Assembly (NCBI GenBank): GCA_012513515.1
Contig: JAAZCA010000017.1
Coordinates: 1-50,449, forward strand
Origin: Myxococcales bacterium
GTDB taxonomy: Bacteria; UBA10199; 2-02-FULL-44-16; JAAZCA01
Direction: 5' to 3'
Length of the DNA stretch: 50,449 nt
This document shows positions 15,934 through 25,535 of this stretch, piece by piece; position 1 is the stretch's first letter; the number at the start of each line of letters is the position of its first letter. A model generated the notes under the pieces. It saw nothing but the letters and a program-made list of their open reading frames with translations. It searched no databases and was not told the DNA's origin. The position numbers and the translations under genes were made by a program.

Positions 15934-17259
15934 ATGACACAGAATCAGAAACCGTACGTAATCAAGCCAGCCGAGGGGAAACTCGGGATCATGCTCGTTG
16001 GCCTTGGCGCCATCAGCACGACCTTCATCGCCGGAATCGACGCGATCCGCAGCGGAAGGACGAAACCCTACGGCTCGCTGACCCAGATGGGAACGATTCG
16101 TCTTGGCAAAAGGACAGAATATAACATTCCCAAGGTCTGCAACTTCCTGCCACTGGCAAAGCTAGAGGATATAGAGATAGCCGCATGGGATATCTTCGAA
16201 GACGACGCCTACGTGGCGGCCAAGAAGGCCGGGGTTCTCGACTACCAGGATCTCGAAGCGGCAAGGCCGGCGCTTGAAAAGATCGTCCCTCTCAGAGGCG
16301 TCTTCGACAGGGAATGGGTAAAAAAACTCGATGGGAAATACATAAAGAACGGCAGGACAAAGATGGATCTGGCCAATCAGGTCATGGAGGACATAAAGAC
16401 CTTCCAGAAGAACAGCGGCTGCTCCAGGGTCGTCATGGTGTGGTGTGCCTCGACTGAAGTCTTCACGCCGATCGAGGAGGTTCACAAGAGCGTGAAAAAT
16501 TTCGAGAAGGGGCTTGAGTCCAATGACCCTAAGATCGCCCCTTCGATGATATACGCCTACGCCGCAATCAAGCTCGGCATCCCGTTCGCCAATGGCGCAC
16601 CGAATTTGAGCGTGGATACCCCAGCCCTTCAGGAGCTAGCCAACGAATACAGGGCTCCGATCTGCGGGAAGGATTTCAAAACCGGGCAGACTTTGATGAA
16701 GACCATCCTCGCCCCCGGCCTGCGCTCCAGGTTGCTCGGCCTCTCGGGTTGGTTTTCAACAAACATCCTTGGAAACCGCGACGGTGAGGTCTTGGACGAC
16801 CCGGGTTCATTCAAGACAAAGGAAGAAAGCAAGCTCTCAGTTCTGGACACGATACTTCAGCCCGAGATCAACCCCGACCTCTATGGCAACGTCCATCACA
16901 AAGTACGCATCAACTACTACCCTCCACGCGGCGACGCGAAGGAAGGATGGGACAACATCGACATCTTCGGATGGATGGGCTACCCAATGCAAATCAAGGT
17001 CGATTTCCTTTGCAGGGATTCGATACTGGCTGCACCGCTCGTGCTGGACTTGGCGCTCTTTATCGACCTGGCCAAGAGGGCTGAACTCCGCGGCATCCAG
17101 GAATGGCTCTCCTTCTATTTTAAATCGCCGATGGTCGGAGAAGGTCTCTACCCGGAGCACAATCTATTCATACAGGAGATGAAGTTGAAAAATACGCTGC
17201 GCCATCTGATGGGAGAGGAACCGATCACGCATCTCGGAACGGAGTACTACAACATCTAA
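15934..17259 (+). CDS. ino1: Inositol-3-phosphate synthase (myo-inositol-1-phosphate synthase)
   Basis: 441 residues. It turns glucose 6-phosphate into inositol phosphate with NAD+. The N-terminal Rossmann motif GLGAISTTFIAGIDAI, a GKDFKTGQTLMKT segment, LGNRDGEVL and KEESK match the conserved catalytic blocks of the family. The ATG follows AGGAGG at a good distance. It supplies the substrate for the cytidylyltransferase at 11815-12537, but is transcribed separately under a LysR-type neighbour. It ends at a strong bidirectional terminator. Confidence 0.93.
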   Translation: MTQNQKPYVIKPAEGKLGIMLVGLGAISTTFIAGIDAIRSGRTKPYGSLTQMGTIRLGKRTEYNIPKVCNFLPLAKLEDIEIAAWDIFEDDAYVAAKKAGVLDYQDLEAARPALEKIVPLRGVFDREWVKKLDGKYIKNGRTKMDLANQVMEDIKTFQKNSGCSRVVMVWCASTEVFTPIEEVHKSVKNFEKGLESNDPKIAPSMIYAYAAIKLGIPFANGAPNLSVDTPALQELANEYRAPICGKDFKTGQTLMKTILAPGLRSRLLGLSGWFSTNILGNRDGEVLDDPGSFKTKEESKLSVLDTILQPEINPDLYGNVHHKVRINYYPPRGDAKEGWDNIDIFGWMGYPMQIKVDFLCRDSILAAPLVLDLALFIDLAKRAELRGIQEWLSFYFKSPMVGEGLYPEHNLFIQEMKLKNTLRHLMGEEPITHLGTEYYNI

Positions 17260-17282
17260 GATCGACAGCTACCAGAAATATC

Positions 17283-17313
17283 AAAGGCCCCCTCGATAGG
17301 AGGGGGCTTTTTT
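17283..17313. terminator. Bidirectional terminator
   Basis: Stem GCCCCCTC (17287-17294) / GAGGGGGC (17300-17307), flanked by AAA and TTTTTT. It serves ino1 on the plus strand and probably the convergent gene, whose stop codon lies in the T run. Confidence 0.9.
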
Positions 17314-18925
17314 ACATCCTGTTGGGAATTTTTACGGCGGCAAGCTTTTTTCTGAGGGCCATATAGACATCGACAGGAACGCCGGAGCCGCGCCACGGGT
17401 CCAAAAAGAGTTTACGCACATCCTTCTTTTTTATCTGTTGCGCGATCAGCGCATAATAGAGCCTGTCGCCCAGCATATAGCCCAGCGCGTGCGTGATTGA
17501 GAGAAAAAGATCCATCCTGCTACACAAACCTTCAGCCTGTGTCAGGTGTCTGCCTTTTTTCTCCAGTTTCAGGTATTCAATTACAAGATGAGCGGTCTCA
17601 CATTCAAGGAGGCGATAGGGGGGGACCCTGATCGTCTTGAAATAGGAAAGCAGGCTGGCGAAATCCTTCTCGTGATAGCATTTTCTCCTGCTATTGATGA
17701 GCTTGGATCCGAAGAAACCCAGTGCCTCATGAAGTACGTTTGCATAAAAAGCATCGATGAGCTCTCTCGGAGATTCAGGCCCAGAACAGACGTTTTTTAT
17801 GAAATGCGAGGCCTCTTCCGCGGCGTGGTTGATGGAGAGATTTGCAAGATATGCGATCTTCGCCTTGGAGATATAGTAGCTCTCGCTGGCGAGGATCTGC
17901 TTCTTGATCATGGCGATCTCCTTGCCGCTAAAATCCCCCTTTTCCTTCAGCCTCTGCAGAAAAGTTAGATCTCCCGAGGTAAATACTTCGACCTCATCTT
18001 TCGCGGCACCAACGTCCAGCTTGAGAAAATCGCAGATCCTATCGACGAGCTCGATAAAGCTGGATTTCGCATCGGAGTAGTCGATCTCCCCCTCTTCATG
18101 CTCAAGCCAGTTGAGATAAGAACGCTGGGCGACAACCGGAGGAGTATGCATCCTGCAGTAATTGCCATCTTTCAACTTAACGATTTCGACGTAGTCCTCA
18201 ACCTCCTGCCTTGCGAGGTCCCAGTATATGGATTCGCTGTTTTGGTAAAGAATCAACGAATTTCTTGCGAGGTCGCGAATTGAAAGTTCCCTGTCTACAT
18301 CGGCAGGAAGATGTTTGGGCGCTATGTGCAAATCGCCGATGAAGACGAAAAGCCTGCGGTCCGGATCGGAGCTGATGATCTCCCCAATTAGCTTTGCAGT
18401 CGCCTGATCCCTCTTTCTGACGTTGGAACCATCCTTAGCGGCATCGATGGCATAGATCGGTATCTTGTGATAACGGCAAAAATCGAAGAGGGGCTTGAAA
18501 TTTTCCCAGAGATCGAAAACCCAGTGTTCCTTGAGCTTGATCTTCTTTAAAAAGCCCTCCTCCTTTTCCCTGCCTGATAGATAATCGTCGAGGACTTTCT
18601 GATGCCTTTTATGAAGAAGCTCCAGACCTACCGCGAATTTTTTGGTACGCTTCACGGTGGCCTTGAGTATTCTTAAGAACGATCGCTGCGACTGGTTGCA
18701 GGTATGATAGTCGCCGACGTAGATAATGTCGGATTTCATCACATCATCTATCATCTCATCCTGACTGGAAACACGCTTGAAATCCTTGACGGCATTACGA
18801 TACGCCGCCTCGTATCTGTCGAATCCGGGTTCCTTGACAAGCACCGAGCGCTTGATCATGTCGCGATTCCACTTCCAGAGTTTCTTCTGAATCGCGAGCA
18901 GTTCCTGTCTGGGGGATTGTGTCAT
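17312..18925 (-). CDS. ChaN-like (haem-binding uptake family) protein
   Basis: 537 residues. Residues about 55-240 follow the ChaN / Cofac_haem_bdg plan: YVGDYHTCNQSQRSFL, AVGLELLHKRHQKVLDDYLSG, AIDA, and FIGDLHIAPKHLP. ChaN proteins bind haem or related ligands at the membrane; this one has no signal peptide or lipobox at its N-terminus and is about twice as long as ChaN, with an unknown helical C-terminal half. It is last in a minus-strand operon with the Wzi, MMPL and PAP2 genes. The role is unproven. Confidence 0.7.
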   Translation of the reverse strand: MTQSPRQELLAIQKKLWKWNRDMIKRSVLVKEPGFDRYEAAYRNAVKDFKRVSSQDEMIDDVMKSDIIYVGDYHTCNQSQRSFLRILKATVKRTKKFAVGLELLHKRHQKVLDDYLSGREKEEGFLKKIKLKEHWVFDLWENFKPLFDFCRYHKIPIYAIDAAKDGSNVRKRDQATAKLIGEIISSDPDRRLFVFIGDLHIAPKHLPADVDRELSIRDLARNSLILYQNSESIYWDLARQEVEDYVEIVKLKDGNYCRMHTPPVVAQRSYLNWLEHEEGEIDYSDAKSSFIELVDRICDFLKLDVGAAKDEVEVFTSGDLTFLQRLKEKGDFSGKEIAMIKKQILASESYYISKAKIAYLANLSINHAAEEASHFIKNVCSGPESPRELIDAFYANVLHEALGFFGSKLINSRRKCYHEKDFASLLSYFKTIRVPPYRLLECETAHLVIEYLKLEKKGRHLTQAEGLCSRMDLFLSITHALGYMLGDRLYYALIAQQIKKKDVRKLFLDPWRGSGVPVDVYMALRKKLAAVKIPNRM

Positions 18926-18930
18926 GGCAC

Positions 18931-20646
18931 CTAATAAAATTTAAAGTTTAGTTTAGAATCCAAATTAAGTTTTAGCGACAGTGCGATAATCCAGTTATTA
19001 CGAGAAAGCCCCTGTACATACCCCGCATTTAAGGCACGCTCATAACCAGTCCTTAGGGTTATAGAGGAAGCGTTGCCCAAAGTATACTCCGGTTCGAGGA
19101 GGAAGCGATAGCGAATATCGCTAGGCCCCCTTTTTGCCACGACTATATCGCCGAGCGAGCCATCAGGATCCCTTGCGTTTTTATATATATTAGAACCCCT
19201 TTTATCCCAATCAAAAACGGCTCCGACGGAGACCTTTTCATTTACATCCATGTCAACCCTTAAATGAGTACCAAGAGCGTTCGAACCCAGGTCGTCACCT
19301 ATAAACAGTCGATCAAGAGTAAACCCATCGTAGTAAAGCGAGTGTCTATACATTATTGCACACATTCGTTTGAACTCGAACCTAAGGCTCACCTTTCCGG
19401 TATTGCCTACTCGCGGCAGATAAAAGCCGGCCAAGTAGCTTGACCCATCTCTAAAAAATCTGACGAGAGTATCTCTCTTATCTTCATTAGCGAGAACTCC
19501 ATAGAGAGTAAGCCCCGCCGCAGGGGGAATGCGTATCAGGACCGCTGCTTCCATTATATGATTAGTCTTGTTTGTAGAATCTGGCGAGGTTCCCGCAGGT
19601 CGAAAACCCCAAAACTCACCGAATACATCCAACGCCGAGAGCGAGGGCGCCCCCTCTCCACCCATCATAGTAATATTCCCAAATCCAAGTTCAACATATT
19701 TTGCAGGTTGATAGGAAAGTCTATATCCTGTCAGCCACGCATAAGGATGATCGCGATTCGGACCGAGATTAGCGCCAAATAGCCCTATCCTCCAATGTCC
19801 GAGATGACGAAAGACCCATGGAAGCTGGAATGGTGAAGGAGTCGAAAAACCTATTTGATCGAGAGGACGCGGATCGTTGGTCAGAAGCAACCCACCATGC
19901 TCGCCAGGCCCCCACGATATAGGAGCCCTGCCTAAAGTGATCGCGGCATCGGCGGCTTGAAGAACCCCATATCCCTCTTGGAAGAGCGGCTTTATAATAT
20001 CTTCGCCTCTGTTATTTCTGTACATATTGCCTTCAAGCCTGAAAGTGGCTTGGGCAGCAAAATATTTGGTAGCATTGAAAGAAGTATCAGCTTCAATGGC
20101 GGACTGGAATCCAAAAATAGCATGACGACCTTCAACATAATCAGACAAAGGATTCACAACTGCATCAGCTTTTCCAATACCGTTATTGCTGATGATACGC
20201 AACGGAGCTTCGCTCAGATAGTTCAGATCGAATCTGGCCTCCCTGATCGGCTTGATTATAAGATCAGGCGCAGGCTCCTCAAGTAAACCCGCCATGAGAA
20301 GATCATCATTAAAATAACGCTTCAACCTCCTAAGTGCAGACTCTATAAATGCCCTCTTAGATAGATATTTGGAATACTCCCGATAATCGGAAAAGGTCTC
20401 CTTGGACAGTGGAAAATTTTCGTCAAAATTTTTGGAGGCCTCGGCGATCATTCTCGCAAATTCGGAACGTGCAAATGGTTTCTGATCGACGATTGGGGGG
20501 TAGCAAAGCCCATGTGAAACGAGCATCTCTATATCCCTGTAGGCCCTATCACCCACATGAACATAGCTGCTCGCCGGATGTGCAAAGGAGGAAGAAGAAA
20601 TTGTCAAAATGCACAAGAAAAAACAGAGGTGTAAAATTTTTATCAT
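18931..20646 (-). CDS. Outer-membrane beta-barrel, capsule assembly Wzi family
   Basis: 571 residues. Signal peptide (about 1-22, cut after SFA), a helical domain with VHVGDRAYRDIEMLVSHGL and SEFARMIAEA, then a long run of alternating amphipathic strands ending in an aromatic residue (NFKFY), typical of an outer-membrane barrel. GPGEHGGLLLTNDPRP is a Wzi-type segment. Wzi helps attach capsule or other polysaccharide at the surface. The ribosome site lies in the end of the MMPL gene, so the two are co-translated. Confidence 0.8.
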   Translation of the reverse strand: MIKILHLCFFLCILTISSSSFAHPASSYVHVGDRAYRDIEMLVSHGLCYPPIVDQKPFARSEFARMIAEASKNFDENFPLSKETFSDYREYSKYLSKRAFIESALRRLKRYFNDDLLMAGLLEEPAPDLIIKPIREARFDLNYLSEAPLRIISNNGIGKADAVVNPLSDYVEGRHAIFGFQSAIEADTSFNATKYFAAQATFRLEGNMYRNNRGEDIIKPLFQEGYGVLQAADAAITLGRAPISWGPGEHGGLLLTNDPRPLDQIGFSTPSPFQLPWVFRHLGHWRIGLFGANLGPNRDHPYAWLTGYRLSYQPAKYVELGFGNITMMGGEGAPSLSALDVFGEFWGFRPAGTSPDSTNKTNHIMEAAVLIRIPPAAGLTLYGVLANEDKRDTLVRFFRDGSSYLAGFYLPRVGNTGKVSLRFEFKRMCAIMYRHSLYYDGFTLDRLFIGDDLGSNALGTHLRVDMDVNEKVSVGAVFDWDKRGSNIYKNARDPDGSLGDIVVAKRGPSDIRYRFLLEPEYTLGNASSITLRTGYERALNAGYVQGLSRNNWIIALSLKLNLDSKLNFKFY

Positions 20647-20647
20647 C

Positions 20648-23113
20648 TTATCTCCTGAACCATCTGTCTATTACAACAATGGTCGCAGGAACCACGAAAA
20701 TGCCAGCTATGAGGCTGGCCACATCCCCTATTACAGCGCTCTGCCCGAAGGTGACAAGGGCCTGATTGTTAGCTACCGTCAGCACAAAATAGCCAATGGT
20801 GGTAGTAGCTGAACACATCACTACAGCAAGGCCGGTTTTTCTAAGCGCATTTGCAACACCGGAGGGCCCTTCCTGCCTCAATCGCACAGCGATATTTAAA
20901 GAATAATCAACTCCAATCCCAAAGGTAAGCGGCAGAACGATAAAGTTGAAGAAGTTTATTTTTATATCCATCAACGCAGCAACGCCTATCATCATTACAA
21001 TAGACCAGATCAATCCGACTATTATCTCAAAAGACAATTTCATCCCTCTCAATGTGATCAGCACAAAAGCAACGACCACAAAAAATGAAGCCAGCGTAAG
21101 GATAGGGGCCTCTGCTTTGATTATCTTGATGAGATCGGAGAAGACTATCGAGGGGCTAGCTGCATGAAGCAATGTTCCATCGGCAAGATGTATATCCCTT
21201 ATCGTATCGGCGAATTTTATAAGGTTACGCCCATCTGAAAGCAACATACCCGGACGTGGATTGACAAAGACGACTGAACCCTTATTACCTTTTAGATCGT
21301 CAAAGTGTCTTGTCAGGGAATCTGGGAGATCCTCTATCTCCATCGCCCTGCCCAAAATGGATTTTTTCAGCCTATCTATACCATCCCGCGACTCACCTTC
21401 CAACTCTCTGACCCAAACCTGAGATATCAAGGCGTCGATTTTTTTCATCACGGCAAGCTTGGCATCTTGGTCTTTCGGCAGAAGGTCGTAGATTGAATGG
21501 CATGTGCCAACTCTGCGCTCTTCAGGAGGATACCGCATATTCTGTTCATCAACAGCATTGCATGCTTCCAGCCCCTGTTCCGGTCTTTCCACAAGGACGA
21601 CCGATGGCGTCATCGAATTTTTAAAAAGCTTACTGACCTCTTTTTCAAGAGCCTCTGTGCCAGAATCTACCGACACTTTATTCCTCATCTTGGTGAAGTC
21701 GTATTCTATGCTATTAGGAGCAAATCTCACCGCGATAGAGACGGCAAATACAAACATAAGCACCCCAGTGACAACTATCACAATTGGCGATTTCGAGGCC
21801 AAACGGGCGGTCAGAGTCAGGAAAGCGCTCTTTCTTTGAACGGTCGACTTCGGTTTTACAAGTCTTAACACGCGCTCGGAAGCAAGCATAAATATCGGCA
21901 AAACTAAAACGGTGGAAAGCCAACATAAGAAAACCCCTGTGGCACCGATAAATCCAAACTGCGAAAGGCCTCTGATCCTGGCTATCAACAAAACCATGAA
22001 AGATACCATCGTGGTAGCCATGGCAAGAAATGTTGATTTGAGAGTCATATTGAGCGCAATCTTCATGGCCTTAGGTGGTAAAAGATTTTTCTTCCGTTCC
22101 TCTATGTATCTCGCCACCAGAATGATGCCGTAATTGATTCCCGTGCCAACAATTATGGAGCCCAGAAATGCAGTCTGAGCGTTTAAATATCCTATGACGA
22201 ACCTGGTCAGAGCAAATGTGCAGGCCACCGCAAAAAGAAGGGTCAGTCCGAGGATAAAAATAACTCTTACCCTGAGAAAGTATATAATGAGAGCAGCTGC
22301 GACCAAAGCGACACAAAGAAGAGCAGTGGAAAGAATATCGTGTTTTAGAGTCTCATATTCCTCAATAGTGCTTTTTACATTCCCACAAAAACCGACCGAC
22401 ATCCCGGGATCGAAAGACTTTGGATTCAGATTATCCACTATTCCCTCAATGGAGGAAACTAGCGTCCTTGCCGAGTCGAGAGTTATCGTCTCACCATAAG
22501 GACGGATGACCATAATCAGCATCCTTCCCCAGTCACCACCGTAATAATCGTCAAAGGTCGATACGGGGGTTTCGAACTTCCCCTTGTTTCTATCCTTTAT
22601 ATCGTCAGTCCTGACGGTAAAATCATCATCTTGACCATCCTCCAAATCCAGAAACAGAGGAGTGCGCTTGAACTTTTCGTAATCTATTTTTCTTTTCAGG
22701 CGATCGTGCAGAATTTCAAGGTCTGCCACATCTATAAAATAGAGAAAATGATCCTCATAAAACTTGCGAACCTCATCCGTCCGATAGCTGTAATACCTAA
22801 CCAGCCCATCTGGCAGCTGATCTATGGCAGAAGCCAGATCGTCCATAAATTTTTTGTTTGCATCCGGGTTTGGACTTTGGGCAACGACTATAAGCGATCC
22901 GACCCCCCCTATTCTTTCAAGAGCACGGTTTAACTCTTTCACGCTTTGATAATCAGGAGGGAGGAGCTCTTTAAGATCACTTTTAAGAGCTAGCCCGCTT
23001 GAAATATAAATTGCAGCTAGAAACAAGAGAAGTGTTGCGATCAAAGCCCCGCGCTGATGGCCGGTGACCATATCGATATAAGAATTCAACAAGCGATGTA
23101 TGCGATTGCCCAT
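20648..23113 (-). CDS. RND/MMPL-family lipid transporter
   Basis: 821 residues. Twofold architecture: TM1, a periplasmic domain (about 45-240), then five to six membrane segments, a second periplasmic domain and a second membrane bundle. The MMPL / HpnN-type signature is visible in GTGINYGIILVARYIEERKK and its repeat GIGVDYSLNIAVRLRQEG. Members move lipids (hopanoids, mycolates) across the inner membrane with proton energy. It lies between an AUR1-like PAP2 enzyme and a Wzi barrel, so it may carry the lipid product outward. The ATG has no clear ribosome site; it begins 3 bp after the PAP2 stop. Confidence 0.85.
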   Translation of the reverse strand: MGNRIHRLLNSYIDMVTGHQRGALIATLLLFLAAIYISSGLALKSDLKELLPPDYQSVKELNRALERIGGVGSLIVVAQSPNPDANKKFMDDLASAIDQLPDGLVRYYSYRTDEVRKFYEDHFLYFIDVADLEILHDRLKRKIDYEKFKRTPLFLDLEDGQDDDFTVRTDDIKDRNKGKFETPVSTFDDYYGGDWGRMLIMVIRPYGETITLDSARTLVSSIEGIVDNLNPKSFDPGMSVGFCGNVKSTIEEYETLKHDILSTALLCVALVAAALIIYFLRVRVIFILGLTLLFAVACTFALTRFVIGYLNAQTAFLGSIIVGTGINYGIILVARYIEERKKNLLPPKAMKIALNMTLKSTFLAMATTMVSFMVLLIARIRGLSQFGFIGATGVFLCWLSTVLVLPIFMLASERVLRLVKPKSTVQRKSAFLTLTARLASKSPIVIVVTGVLMFVFAVSIAVRFAPNSIEYDFTKMRNKVSVDSGTEALEKEVSKLFKNSMTPSVVLVERPEQGLEACNAVDEQNMRYPPEERRVGTCHSIYDLLPKDQDAKLAVMKKIDALISQVWVRELEGESRDGIDRLKKSILGRAMEIEDLPDSLTRHFDDLKGNKGSVVFVNPRPGMLLSDGRNLIKFADTIRDIHLADGTLLHAASPSIVFSDLIKIIKAEAPILTLASFFVVVAFVLITLRGMKLSFEIIVGLIWSIVMMIGVAALMDIKINFFNFIVLPLTFGIGVDYSLNIAVRLRQEGPSGVANALRKTGLAVVMCSATTTIGYFVLTVANNQALVTFGQSAVIGDVASLIAGIFVVPATIVVIDRWFRR

Positions 23114-23116
23114 TTG

Positions 23117-24151
23117 TTAAAACGGAAGCCCGTATTTTTCGCGCAGGCGAAGCCATACCGGCATAGCCCAGCTAGAGATAAAATATCCTGCCACTGCCAC
23201 AAACCATCCTGCGAATATATCGACAACCCAGTGATGCCTGAGATAGACGGTCGCAAACCAAAGACTTGTTACGAGCGGGATATAGGCATACCATAAAATT
23301 TTGCACTTGAGATTCATATTCCTGTATTTCCATGCGTATATCAGGGCGATCGAGGAAATCCCGACATGCAAACTTGGAAACGCTCCACCGCTGACCACTG
23401 AAAGACCATCCCACTGCCCCTGAAGCCAGTCATAGAGAAAAATTCCGGAGAGGCGCACAGGCGAATCGAACATATGCTCTATGAAATATCGCGGCGGAGA
23501 ACATGGAAGAAAAACGTAACCGAGAAATCCGAATATGAAACAGAGAGCCAGCGCAAGCGCCATATGGCGGAACTCGAAGCGCTTTCCCCAAAGCGACATC
23601 AGGAACATTATAAACAGTGGAAGAGCGAAGTATATCGCGTAGGAAAATGCCATTATATCCGTGAGCAGCGGGGAATAAATTTTCTGCGCCCAAAGCGTGG
23701 GTTCAACGCCAAATATCGCTATATCCATCTTCATGATTGGTCCGGCGATATCCAGCGCCATCACCTGTCCCGCCACATCGTGCATATTCTCATAGATAAA
23801 AACCACGAGGACGAATGGAATCCAGTCACGAAGAATGAAGGTCGACGACGCATACCAGTTCGCCGGATCGCGTTTGACCCTCACCGCAATCGCAAATGCC
23901 ATGATGACGAGGGGAAGTATCACGGTCGCCTGAAAAAGCCTGATTTCTCCACCCATCGCAAGGACGCTCCCCACGAGCAGCAGTGACATTACAAAGAGGA
24001 TCGCGTTGTCAAATCCAACTACAGCAAGGCGGTAGAGCGCCCTCTCCCTGACCCCATTGAATAATGAGGAAAAAGAAGGCAGCCCTCTTTCCTCAACGAG
24101 TTCGCCCGGTTTCAGTGCGGATTTATCCGTAATCAAGTCCTCGGTAGCCAT
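23117..24151 (-). CDS. PAP2-superfamily membrane protein, AUR1 / inositol-phosphorylceramide-synthase-like
   Basis: 344 residues, about 6-8 membrane segments. FPSLHVG (catalytic His) and YLRHHWVVDIFAGW (second His and Asp) match the C2 and C3 motifs of the AUR1-like branch of PAP2 enzymes, which move a phospho-head group onto a lipid alcohol. With inositol-phosphate and CDP-inositol genes in this window, an inositol lipid is a tempting product; a plain lipid phosphatase is the alternative. First gene of the PAP2-MMPL-Wzi-ChaN operon; the ribosome site is weak. Confidence 0.8.
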   Translation of the reverse strand: MATEDLITDKSALKPGELVEERGLPSFSSLFNGVRERALYRLAVVGFDNAILFVMSLLLVGSVLAMGGEIRLFQATVILPLVIMAFAIAVRVKRDPANWYASSTFILRDWIPFVLVVFIYENMHDVAGQVMALDIAGPIMKMDIAIFGVEPTLWAQKIYSPLLTDIMAFSYAIYFALPLFIMFLMSLWGKRFEFRHMALALALCFIFGFLGYVFLPCSPPRYFIEHMFDSPVRLSGIFLYDWLQGQWDGLSVVSGGAFPSLHVGISSIALIYAWKYRNMNLKCKILWYAYIPLVTSLWFATVYLRHHWVVDIFAGWFVAVAGYFISSWAMPVWLRLREKYGLPF

Positions 24152-24341
24152 AAGTCCGGCGGATGCTACCTATGGAGATCGAAAGCACAACAAAAAACTC
24201 TCTAACAAGGAAAAGTCGCCAATATTTCAGATAGATATATATTGGAAGCCGGCTGACTTATTATAATAATTTAAATATAATTTATACTTATTCATATTTA
24301 ATTATACATATTTATAATATATTTATAAATCATAATCCAGT

Positions 24342-24370
24342 TTGACAAAACGCCGTTCATACTTGATAAC
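24342..24370 (+). promoter_or_regulatory. Sigma-70-like promoter in an AT-rich spacer
   Basis: TTGACA (24342-24347), 17-base spacer, GATAAC (24365-24370), 25 bp before the ATG at 24396. The 80 bp upstream (about 24255-24335) are almost pure A and T, which would act as an UP element or curved DNA. The spacer 24152-24395 holds no gene. Confidence 0.65.
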
Positions 24371-24395
24371 CACCCGAAATTTAGGGAATAACAGG

Positions 24396-25535
24396 ATGAA
24401 AATAGGAATAGTCACAGAATATTTTTTCCCAACGATAGGCGGAATAACGGAAAACGTCCATCACACGGCGATGGAACTGCTGCGGCGCGGTCATGAAATC
24501 AGGCTCATCACCGGAGGAACCTCAGAATCCAGAGGAGTCGGACAGGAGATATCCGACAGGATCATCCACATCGGCAAAAGCATTCCGACCTTTTTCAACG
24601 GATCCTGCGGGAGGATCTCCACCGGATTCGACCTCTCGAAGCGAATGCGCGGGATCCTTGAGGCGGAGCAGTTCGACATCCTCCATCTGCACTCCCCTCA
24701 TTTCCCAACGCTTCCGCTTATCGCCGCGATGCAATCAAGCTGCCCGATGGTCGGAACCTTCCACACCTGCATGAACGTAAAACCTCTGTATATGTGGTAT
24801 GTGAAAAAAATCCGACCCGTAGTTGACAGGCTCGACGGCAAAATCGCTGTCTCCAAAATTTGCGCCGAGGAAAGCGCACAATATGTCGGCGGCCCCTTCG
24901 AGATAATACCCAACGGAGTGGATGTCGGCTGGTGGAAAAACGGAGCAAAAAAAATTGGAAAATTCGACGACGGTAAAATCAACATCCTCTTCATCGGAAG
25001 GCCCGACACAAGAAACGGCCTCGACATTCTGATAAGAGCTTTTTCAAATATCCACCGGAGATTTCGCAAAACACGGCTAATAGTCGTAGGGGATGGCCCT
25101 CTACTTTTTTATTTCAAATCCCTCGTCCCGGATAAAATCAGCGACTCGGTATTTTTTGAAGGCTCAGCGCTAGAAGCCAGGCGTGACTACATGAAAAGTT
25201 CGCACATAATGTGTTTCACTCCGGAAATCGCATCGTTCGGAATAACGATCCTCGAGGGGATGAGCGCCGGGATGCCGCTGATAGCCTCTGATATCGAACC
25301 ATTCGCGGAACTAGTCACAAACGAGGAAAGTGCGCTGCTGATAAATCCCAAAAGCGTAGATGAAATGGAGCATGCCCTTGCAAGGCTCATAAACGACGAC
25401 GAGCTAAGAACCTCGCTCGGCGCCTGGGCCTCCAGAAGGGTTGACAGATACGACTGGAAGCGCGTAACAGATATGCATCTCGAGTATTACTCCAGAATTT
25501 TGAACGGCCGGGGTAAAAAGGAGCCGGGAGAATGA
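24396..25535 (+). CDS. Glycosyltransferase family 4
   Basis: 379 residues, GT-B fold. N-terminal MKIGIVTEYFFPTIGGITEN with the glycine loop, middle LHLHSPHFP, and a C-terminal nucleotide-sugar site (FIGRPDTRNG, FGITILEGMSAGMPLIASD). In the usual EX7E motif the first Glu is replaced by Ala (ASFGITILE), although a Glu lies two residues earlier. Members such as PimA/PimB mannosylate inositol lipids; here the acceptor is unknown. The ATG at 24396 is chosen by homology to the usual GT4 start. First gene of an overlapping operon with a deacetylase and a flippase-like protein. Confidence 0.85.
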   Translation: MKIGIVTEYFFPTIGGITENVHHTAMELLRRGHEIRLITGGTSESRGVGQEISDRIIHIGKSIPTFFNGSCGRISTGFDLSKRMRGILEAEQFDILHLHSPHFPTLPLIAAMQSSCPMVGTFHTCMNVKPLYMWYVKKIRPVVDRLDGKIAVSKICAEESAQYVGGPFEIIPNGVDVGWWKNGAKKIGKFDDGKINILFIGRPDTRNGLDILIRAFSNIHRRFRKTRLIVVGDGPLLFYFKSLVPDKISDSVFFEGSALEARRDYMKSSHIMCFTPEIASFGITILEGMSAGMPLIASDIEPFAELVTNEESALLINPKSVDEMEHALARLINDDELRTSLGAWASRRVDRYDWKRVTDMHLEYYSRILNGRGKKEPGE

